The notes beneath the pieces are model-generated. The model was not told the origin of the DNA and ran no database searches. It saw only the letters and a program-made list of their open reading frames with translations. Made by a program: the position numbers and the translations under genes. A stretch of DNA of 21,449 nucleotides from Dissophora ornata (lineage: Eukaryota; Mortierellomycota; Mortierellomycetes; Mortierellales; Mortierellaceae), in the NCBI GenBank assembly GCA_025201705.1, contig MU617152.1, positions 1 through 21,449 on the forward strand. Reading direction: 5' to 3'. Position 1 is the stretch's first letter; the number at the start of each line of letters is the position of its first letter. Shown in pieces: positions 10,438 to 18,623 of this stretch.

Positions 10438-10508
10438 ACACAGAGGCATTTGCAAAAGTGAGCATTTAGACGCGTATTGTCTATTGCTAAATTATCTATA
10501 GAGCTATA

Positions 10509-11582
10509 CTATTCTTCTGATTTAGGTGCAGTTGTTTTCTTGACCCTTGGTGGTCTTGGCTTTTTGTAGTAGACTTCTTGACGGCCAGCCTTCATGGCAA
10601 CGTATCGACCACATGTGAAGAGGTAGTCACTCAGTCTGTTCAAGTATACCGATACGCTCTTATCGACTCGTTGTTCCTGTGCCAATGGGACCACTCTTCT
10701 TTCAGTGCGACGACTGACCGACCGAGCAACGTGCAATGCTGCTGCTGCCTTCCCGCCAGACTAGAAAGAAGCGTGCGTCATTTAGCCAAACACGAATACT
10801 TGTCAGCTTTCATATCAGGGGTCTCATTTGCACGTCGAAATTATATATGAAGATGTCGCTTACGGGCAAGATGAAACTCGACAGCGGAGGTAATTCTTGG
10901 ACCATGCTATCGATCCAGTTTTCGAGATCCTGGACGTGCTGTCCATCCGAATCAAACTCCGTTAGCACTAGACGCGGTCCTGTGGCAGAGTCACGGGGGG
11001 TTGCGATATTGGAGCCGATATCCTGTAGAAGACACTGAATCTGCTCCAATTGATCCACGACACCTTGTACCGCCTCACCCTGATCTAAGCAGAACTCGCG
11101 AGCCAGTCTACAATGCAGGGACAGAAATACGACGACATACCCATATGTCAGAGAAGGGAGGGAGAACATAATTAAAAATGGCTCTTCGTGGCAACATACC
11201 CGATCACAGAAGCCAACTCGTCGTTGGTTCCTGTGTACCAGCCGATGGTGTTAAAAGATCGTGGGTCAGAGTGGATTTTGATTCGCGCTGTGATCTCGAA
11301 AAAGGAGCAATTGAGGATTACCGAGGGCATCAAAGACGATGTCGTCCTTTGGTCTACGCTCTCCGGTGAAAAGTGAAGATGTTCCTTTATCTCCTGTCTT
11401 CGTATAGATCTTTGGTTTTCCTGCCATCAACACCCTTGAAAAATGCAGGTCGTGTTAGAAGAAAAGATGCGCTAAAGAAAGCGCGTTATAATATAGGACT
11501 GACACAAAAAGTACTTTGATCCAGTAGAGAAAGCGCAGACACCGCCCTGTCTTAGTGTTGAACGAAACGCGCTCAAGAACAT
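10509..11582 (-). CDS. MMAB: Mitochondrial ATP:cob(I)alamin adenosyltransferase (PduO/MMAB type)
   Basis: Transfers the adenosyl group of ATP to cob(I)alamin, making coenzyme B12 for methylmalonyl-CoA mutase. Five exons, 11582-11515, 11434-11322, 11230-11200, 11107-10864 and 10760-10509, give 235 residues with all phases consistent. Family blocks visible are [65 protein letters not shown] and [19 protein letters not shown]. Together these cover the ATP- and cobalamin-binding helices. The third exon is 31 nt. The first exon is my inference. It starts [14 protein letters not shown], is rich in Arg/Ser and free of acid, and ends at a GTACTT donor whose phase (2) fits the acceptor before GTGTTGATG. 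It looks like a mitochondrial presequence. Without it the protein would begin at the ATG at 11427-11425 and have 210 residues. Confidence 0.93.
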
Positions 11583-12285
11583 GATTTAGGGTTGTGTTGA
11601 TGAATCGGCTTCGAGGACGGAAAGTCGGGAGGGAAGGAGCTGAATTCACGATTCAGGGTAAGCGCCCCAGTTAAAAAAAAAAAAGTAAGCCACTGCAACC
11701 CGTGGGACAATTGGCGAGCTCGTCCGAAGGACTGCCACCGATGAATGTGCGCATGTGCTTCATGCTGAGATTGTTGGATGCGGCGGATGGCGCTTGCTCG
11801 ATGCAGAATTTATTCTCTCTATTGCTCACCAGCGTGGATCCCTGATAGGGCCAACGATCGAATCATACTTCTGTGGGAGTGAAGACCGTTTCGGGTTAGA
11901 GGGACTGATCCCCTCTCCTGCAGGAATACAGCTTCCCAGCGCGACTGTGACTCCGCTGCTTGGCCACATGCTCTTTTGCGAGTTCTCCAGCGGGGTTGGC
12001 CAATAATAGCTGCCTGTCGACTTGGATCCACCAGCTGTGTGTGAAGACCTCAGCAAGAGCTAAAAAAACTCTAATTGTTTCTAACACAACCCCTTATGAC
12101 CCGACTACCTCTTAAGTTCCATGGGTTGCTGAGTTGCTGAGTGCGACCAACTGAAGAGCTTCTGAACGCTTCAAAACAAATTCGCCGTTTTTAATTTTTT
12201 TTTTTTTTTCTTTTGTCGTTTCCCTCGCTTTTCCCATTCGCCTCCTCCCCTTTTGTCACACCTTGCAGCGTTGTTGCATCATCAA
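11583..12285. promoter_or_regulatory. Shared intergenic region between divergent MMAB-like and Prm10-like genes
   Basis: A 703-bp gap between genes transcribed away from each other. It holds an A12 run near 11673-11684, a T-run near 12195-12210 about 75-90 bp before the Prm10-like ATG, and a tandem GTTGCTGA pair at about 12125-12140. No TATA box or known operator was identified, and short frames here look like chance. Confidence 0.45.
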
Positions 12286-14656
12286 ATGGCCGATAACCCA
12301 ACCGTCAGTCCCCTCGACTCCTCGCAAGAACACCCAGAGGCATCCAGTTCACATCGTGCCAATGCACACGATCCTCGCAACCCTGGTAATCCCCGGATCT
12401 CGGTCTCCTCCTCCTCTGCCGCCTTCCCTCACCTCCTTGGAGGCGCCTCTTCTGGATTCGCCTTTCCGTCCTCGAAACCCTTCACAAACACTCTAGGTCC
12501 CATCAACCCGTTCACCCCTTCTGGATCCCCATCCTCCACGCCTGAAGATACCCCTCTTGGAACACCCACAGCCGAGTTGCAAAAGCTCAACCTTGGAGAG
12601 GAACGCTATGCTAGAGCCATAGAAGATTCAGGTGTGACAGGCAGTTTCTTGGGCACAGTTCCACTTCCCTCTCTGTCTCAAACACAACACCTCGCATCGA
12701 AGCGTCGACCATCGAATGGTTTGATGGAGCCTCTTACGAGTAGTGAGGCAGGAGCGATTGGTTCTGGAGACCATAGAAACCCCCACGGGACAGAAGTGTC
12801 TGAGAACGGTATCACTTTGGCGTCTCTTAGACGAGTCTTGACCAACAACGGGGGACTACGCGAGGGTGTTGATGATTTAGAATCTAACATCAAACACGCC
12901 AATGAGAAGGGTTGGCCGGACCAAGACATATCCACAATGGAGGGAAATGAGAAAGGTGCCCATGATACGACTGAAGGCGTGCGTCGACGCAAGCTGAAAG
13001 GAGGAGTGCTCAGTCACCTCTTGAAGCTGCAGCGCAACGAGGCTGCTGCTGCTGCCGTTGAATTGACAGGTTCATCCTCCGCGGTGGCACAACGAGTGTC
13101 AGCCCTCAAACATCCAGTTGTCACACGAACCAAGAAGAGATTCTCTTACCGCTCGGGATCCAGGAACAATTCCACTGCTAGCTTGAAGGACACGGCAACA
13201 GCCCCTCCCTCTGCCACTACAACCCCTCGGGTCTCTCCCCGGAACTCCGCTATTTTTGTTCAAGATAAGAAATCAAAACAGGACCAGCAAGACAATGTCA
13301 CGCTCAAGGATGACAACCGAAGCATCCACCGCGATATTGCAGAGATCTTGACACGACAGTCCTTCATGATCATGATGGCAAAAGCCCTGATCCTCTATGG
13401 AGCGCCGTCGCACAGGATCGAAGAGACATGTGCTTTGTTGGCCAGAAAGATGGAATTGGACGCTTCGTTTGCGTTCCTCCCTGGCCTGATGACCATCTCA
13501 TTCAGCGATCCAGAGACTCACACGAGTGATACGCGCCACTTGCGTTGCACTCAGGGAATGGATATGCACAAGTTGGCGGGTGTTCATCGGATCGCGCTTG
13601 CAGTCCTCCGAGGCGAGAGTATTGAGAGAGCCAACCAGGAACTGGAACAACTAACGCTCGAACCTGGAATCTTTCCGCTTTGGTTAACTCTTTTGGGGTG
13701 GCTCGGATCCTCTGCGTTTGTGACCCCGTTGGCATTCGGTGGTGGGTGGTGGGACATGCTGCTCGCTGGATTCTGCGGGTTGCTTGTCGGTATCCTGGGT
13801 ATCGTCGCCTCCAAGTTCCCGGTGTACGGAAATGTCTTTGAGATAACTGCGAGTATCTTGGTCGGATTTATCGCGAAGGCCTTTGGTGACCGAGTGTGCT
13901 TCTCAGCTGTGGCATTGGCAGGAGTGGTCGTGCTACTCCCAGGACTGTTGCTGACGCAGGCGATTATGGAGCTTTCTTCAAGGAACATCGTGTCGGGCGC
14001 CGTGAGGATGTTTTATGCACTCATGTATGCCTTCTTCCTGGGATTCGGACTCACCATTGGCGCGGAGCTCTGGGATTATGTAAGTTTGTCAAGACAATTT
14101 TCTGTTCCGCGTTGTTTGCATCTACATACGACGATGTTAACAAATTCTTGATCAATTATTACAACGTGTACAGATCTCAGGTGATGATGCAACGGCTTCG
14201 GCCTCGGCTTGTCAGCACCCTATTGATCGCTGGTGGTATTTTCTTATCTACCCTGCGGTCTCTGCCTCGATCAACATTGTCTTCAACGCTCATCCCCGTC
14301 AGTGGTTTGGTATGACGCTTGTGACAGCCGTCGGGTTTGTGCTGACATTGTTCCTCAAGAGCGGACCCCAGATCACGGCAGCCATTGCTGCATTTGCAGT
14401 AGGGGTCACGGGCCAGCTGTATGGACGACTGACGGGTCAACTAAGCTATGTGCCACTGTTGAGCGGCGTGCTGCTGCTGGTGCCGGGTAGTGTAGGCGTG
14501 AGGGGTATTCTTGCAATCATTGGAAGTGACCCCACGCAGGGGTTCACATTTGTGCTGACCATGATCTATGTCGCGGTCGCGATCACGCTCGGCGTGTTTT
14601 GCTCGGCATTGGTGTGGTATCCGTTCTGGCGCAGGAGCACGTTCATGAACTTTTAG
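12286..14656 (+). CDS. PRM10: Prm10/ThrE-family multipass membrane transporter
   Basis: Two exons, 12286-14079 and 14174-14656, join in phase 0 (GTAAGT donor) and give 758 residues. The ATG at 12286 is the first in frame. Residues 1 to about 345 are Ser/Thr/Pro-rich and look disordered. The ThrE-type soluble domain begins near residue 346 (RDIAEILTRQSFMIMMAKAL, YGAPSHRIEE, FLPGLMTISF). Ten hydrophobic segments follow as five plus five, the pattern of ThrE joined to ThrE_2. Examples are LLGWLGSSAFVTPLAFGGG and LLSGVLLLVPGSVGVRG. The bacterial ThrE proteins export threonine and serine. Yeast Prm10 is pheromone-regulated and its substrate is unknown, so transport of an amino acid here is inference. 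It is much longer than yeast Prm10 because of the N-terminal extension. Confidence 0.9.
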
Positions 14657-14885
14657 AGAAGCGCTGTTTATCGTAGCATATACCCTACTATATCCCTAAT
14701 ACATATGTTGCTTGCTTGCTCTCTACGTTCCGGATAATCTTGTGGGAAAGCCTCGACGGAAAAGGAAATAACTTTGATAGAAGCGCGCCATAGCGGACAC
14801 TATAAGATCTCGCTCGCTTCTCCTCTCCGACTGTTCTGCATTCATTCGGGAATCAGTCCTCTTCCACCTTCCTTTCTTCACAGCA

Positions 14886-16611
14886 ATGTCAGCAGCCCTC
14901 CAAATAGCCGCAGCCTCAAAGCCAGGGCCAGGATCCCTTCTCGCCAGGGTATCTCAGCAATGGGGCTCCCAATCCGGATCAGTTCGATCCCTGTCTCCTA
15001 ATCTCCGATTCAAGCATTCCAATCACACGCTCCATGGAATGAACACTCCCAAAACCTCCCCACTCTTTCTCAGAGCCAGCCGTAGTAGAAGCCTCATGAC
15101 ACCCCCTCATGCAGCAGCGGCAGTGTTCTTCACTCGCTCTCGCACCATGTCCACAGCTGCCACAGCGCCCACCTCGGAAAAGGAAGAGCCGATCCAAGGC
15201 ACCGCACCAGCGTATGACCGTCACATCGTGATCTGCACCGGAGTTCCCTCCAAGGACTGGGTCAAAAAACCTGAGCTTTCGGATCCTTATCTCAACTTGC
15301 TCTTGACCGCTGTTCGTGGACAACAAGTCAATGTCAACTTTGTAGACGAAGCCACAGAGGAACCGAACGACAAGGACATCTTACCCTCGAAAGGCCCTAG
15401 ACATGATCTAATTCTGTTCCCGGATAATGTGAAATTTAAGGGAATCCGACCGGAGGCCTTCAGCGACTTGTCACGATACCTGGCTCAATACCCTGTAGGC
15501 ACGCTGCGTCCTACTCTAGAGAAGGTGGCTGAAAACGACAGTAGGGGCGTCAGGACAGAGTTAGTTCCAGGAAGTGGCGAAACTATAACGATTGAACTTG
15601 TTACTGAGCCGAGTGCCGTTCTGGTGTGTATTCATGGGTCACGCGATTGTCGCTGCGGCGAACAAGGCGGGGAGTTCTATCAGATCCTGAAAGATATGGT
15701 TCAGGCTACTGGATTGACCAATTCGATCAAGATTTATGGAGTCAGTCATATCGGAGGACACAAGTTCGCACCCAACACTATCATGTACCCTTCAGGAGAC
15801 TGGCACGGTCGCCTGTGCGAGAAGGATTCGGAGGATGCACAACAGATCTTATTTGAGGCGTTGGCGAGTGGAGGGATTGCCGCTGATGTGAGAGAACGGA
15901 AGGCTGCAGATCCGATCATGATTGAGAAGTGGAGGGGACGAATCGGGATGAAGAAGGAAGAGCAATTGAAGCTGTATCAGCAGGTGCTGGAGAAACAACA
16001 GCAGCGCTCTCAGGTTCATCGGCAAGGTGGAGAGCAGCAGCCGCAGAGTCTTTTCTCGACTCTGGGCGAGGACTTATATGAGGATGATGGATTGAAGGAG
16101 CTGCCGAACGCTGTCTCGGTCGAGTCCAACAAGCCTGTCACTCAGACGACAGGTGCTACTGATGCAAACGACACTCGGAAGGTGAAGATTGTGTTTGAGA
16201 CGTATCAGAAGGTCAGGACAGAGATCGATGCGAAGGTTGGAGAGCGCATTCTGGACATTGTCAAGGACAAAGATCCTAGTCGCCATGGCGTCCACCAGGC
16301 ACTCGAGTGCACCTGTGGCGGCCAATTAGGTAAGCTGGCTTTCATTTGGCGGGCGATGGTGTTGCTTTTGTACATTTTGCAAACAGAGGGACTTTGACGA
16401 TTAACATGCCCTAAACTGCATCACTCTAGAATGCGCGACTTGCCACGTCTACATCGACTATCCTTACTACGCAAGACTGCCGGCTGTTACAGATGCTGAG
16501 GAGGATATGCTTGAGTATGCAGTTAGCCGGAAGGACACGTCCCGACTGGGCTGTCAAATCAAGATCCAGCCTGAGATGGAGGGGATGGTTGTCAAGTTAC
16601 CACAGTACTAG
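14886..16611 (+). CDS. Mitochondrial fusion protein: Apd1/Aim32-type (sucrase/ferredoxin-like) domain plus adrenodoxin-type [2Fe-2S] ferredoxin
   Basis: Exons 14886-16329 and 16430-16611 (GTAAGC donor, phase 1) give 541 residues. Residues 1-97 contain no Asp or Glu and many Arg and Ser, a strong mitochondrial presequence. A thioredoxin-fold sucrase/ferredoxin-like domain spans about 110-340. It carries CIHGSRDCRCG (C248, C257) and SHIGGHKFAPN (H288, H292), the C-x8-C and H-x-G-G-H pattern of Apd1/Aim32 bis-histidinyl [2Fe-2S] proteins. A Gln-rich linker follows. From about 425 there is a vertebrate-type ferredoxin with C477, C483, C486 and C523. The spacing of 6, 3 and 37 equals that of adrenodoxin, and DAEEDMLEYA and SRLGCQIKIQ are typical. 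Both domains lie largely in one uninterrupted exon, so the fusion is not an artefact of joining neighbours. The electron donor and acceptor are unknown. Confidence 0.92.
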
Positions 16612-16639
16612 CCTAGACGTGTTCATCAGCACATACAAT

Positions 16640-16645
16640 AATAAA
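16640..16645 (+). terminator. AATAAA poly(A) signal of the iron-sulfur fusion gene
   Basis: AATAAA within AATAATAAAT, 28 nt after the TAG stop. Confidence 0.7.
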
Positions 16646-17121
16646 TATCGGATAGACGACACACCCACAGCATCATTGTTCGCATCGAACACAACCGCCA
16701 GAACAGACAAGGTGTGTTTACGCCCTTCCGAGCGCGTTACTACATTCCCTCCGTACCTGGCCTGAACTCATAACGTCTTTTCGAACGATTGGTGTCTATC
16801 ATTCTTGGCAGCCTAACTCAACAGGGTCGTTTACGGATGATGAAATAAGAGTAGATGCTTTCGATACTGGTCGTTTCGTTACCGTTCAACGCGCTACGAC
16901 CACCATGGCTTTTTTTTTTTTCGCAACAGCCGTTGTGTGCTCCCTTTTCTGCTTCTGATTGCTCGTAACTCAAATAGATCGAAAAGAAGAATCTTTGACG
17001 CCTTCCATTATCCTTCTTGCTTGCCACTATTCGATTCGCTCAAGCTCCTCGAATTATCATCCGTCGACTCTTTTCATTTCACTTTAACCTCTCGCCTCCC
17101 TCTCTTATACCAAAGCCTGTT
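16646..17121. other. Intergenic stretch, no gene seen
   Basis: Several short frames occur on both strands, none with recognisable domains. There is a T12 run near 16911-16922. The last part is pyrimidine-rich and could have been the leader of the decayed transporter gene that follows. Confidence 0.5.
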
Positions 17122-17795
17122 ATGTCATCAAATATCCCAACCAATAGCGCCAGTACTCTAACCGAAGAAAAGCTAAGGGAGTCTGCATTCTTCTAACTCG
17201 CTATGCTGTTCCTGATCCCTTTTTTTTTTCTATTAGTCTACACATACATTATTTTTACTTGTGACATCAGCGTATAGCACATTGACCTCGTTCCGAAAGC
17301 TCCCCGAGGTCTTCAAGTTCATGGTCGCGTAGTTCATCCTCTCGGACGGGATCAGTACCATTCCTTCAATCGTGTTCATCATCCACTACCGCGGACTCGC
17401 CTTAACGCACGTCCATTCCCCCTTGTAATATCGGTCCTGCTCGCTATGATGGCCTCTTTCGGGCGCTTACTTCTTTATGGTCATCCGCAAGTTCTGGTCC
17501 TTGACCACAAAGTTCTTGATACTACTCTGCTTCGCACTCTATGCTCTTTTGATCGCCTACCTAGTCATAGCTCCGATGATATCTAACAAAGTATGGATTG
17601 AGGACCAGTGGTGAAGGTTGGGCATGTTCGGTGTACTTGGGATTGATTATTAGCACATTTTATTCGTCGACGAGGGTGTTGTTGTTAGAATTGTGTCGGG
17701 AGGGGAATGGGAATGAGAGATTCTCGTTGTGCCTCTTGGCGGACAAGGGATCGACAGTTCGCAAGGGGCAAGACAGAGAAAGCAGAGCATGCTGA
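17122..17795 (+). pseudogene. Decayed Atg22-like major-facilitator transporter
   Basis: Text typical of the Atg22 family (vacuolar amino-acid effluxer of the major facilitator superfamily) appears in pieces. FRKLPEVFKFMVA is followed by a TAG (17330-17332) exactly where the family usually has an aromatic residue, then FILSDGISTIPSIVF. In the same frame come TAA (17426-17428), TGA (17447-17449) and a hydrophobic block, FLILLCFALYALLIAYLVI. After a frame change, WACSVYLGLIISTFYSSTRV and ERFSLCLLADKGST match the QS..R and F.SL..ITDKGSS end motifs. A possible original start is the ATG at 17122 (MSSNIPTNSASTLTEEKLRE), separated by a probable intron ending near 17270. Much of the family's length is missing. 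Assignment is by remembered motifs, and another MFS family is possible. Confidence 0.6.
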
Positions 17796-18203
17796 AACAA
17801 ACGCGTCCGCCCCACTATGAGGTCAAAGGGCAAGTTTATTTTTATACATCGAGACATCTGTTGCGAAGATGTTTAGAAACGCGCTTGCCAGATGCTCCGT
17901 AAAAAAAAAAAACTCCCCCTTTTACACGAATGTATTCCGATCTCGTTGGCATTGCATAGCTCGACGATGTATGCCAAAACCAACTGCTGACAGAACACGA
18001 TCCTTGTAGGAACTGCTGACAATTTTTTGCTTCACTCTTTCGCATTCCCCTTCTCCAGACACGGAAACACGTTGCCAAAAAAAAAGATCTCCACTCTTAT
18101 TCTCACGCTGGATCATCGCCCTCCCATTTGTATCGCCTCTTTCTCCAAGGACCAAGAACAAAAAACCCTGTTGACGGAGCCCAAAAACTACAAAGAAAAT
18201 AAT
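17796..18203. other. Intergenic stretch upstream of the secreted peptide gene
   Basis: There is an A12 run near 17900. The plus strand from about 18030 is rich in CT/CCC, as in fungal leaders, and A-rich just before the ATG (AAAGAAAATAAT). No TATA box was found and no gene is supported. Confidence 0.45.
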
Positions 18204-18392
18204 ATGCATCGCACGGTATTATGTACGGCACTCTGGTTCGCCCTCTTGGTCATCACGCAGGCAGCTCCTGTGTCCGACGGCGGAAGTGGTGTGATCATGC
18301 CATGTCCTACCAAGGATTGGAAGCCATGGTACGGCACAGGGCCGGTTTGTAAGCCTACGCCAGACGGAAAGACGAACGGTGGGAAACCATAA
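18204..18392 (+). CDS. Small secreted peptide precursor, unknown function
   Basis: An intronless 62-residue frame. It starts MHRTVLCTALWFALLVITQA, a classical signal peptide with a basic n-region, a hydrophobic core and a likely cut after AQAA or nearby. About 41 mature residues remain, rich in Gly, Pro and Lys, with two Cys (MPCPTKDW and GPVCKPTP) that could form one disulfide. The A-rich context before the ATG and an AATAAA at 18435-18440 support expression. I do not recognise the family. It could be a cell-surface or signalling peptide. Short length means chance cannot be fully excluded, but the signal peptide plus poly(A) signal argues for a gene. Confidence 0.65.
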   Translation: MHRTVLCTALWFALLVITQAAPVSDGGSGVIMPCPTKDWKPWYGTGPVCKPTPDGKTNGGKP

Positions 18393-18434
18393 AGCTCCTT
18401 GAAAGAACAAAGAAGAAGTAAATAGAGAGAAAAC

Positions 18435-18440
18435 AATAAA
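18435..18440 (+). terminator. AATAAA poly(A) signal of the secreted peptide gene
   Basis: AATAAA 42 nt after the TAA stop, followed by an A/T-rich then G/T-rich step. Confidence 0.6.
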
Positions 18441-18623
18441 AAAAGTTCGGGCGCAGCTCCATGTGAACAACGTGGGGACACTGCTATTGTTTCAGCCTGT
18501 GTGCGTTCGAGTCACGCTGCGGAGGCAGCACGCGATGCATGGGCAGGGATGAATGAAGCACATTTGCATTCTCTCCTCTTCTTTGTTATTTCCATCTCGC
18601 TTCATCAGTGCCCCTCGTCCGCG

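Noticed and set aside
11455..11649. Basic minus-strand frame as an alternative presequence exon
   Set aside because: It has no ATG (begins at GTG after a stop). The overlapping frame starting at 11582 has an ATG and a matching splice phase.
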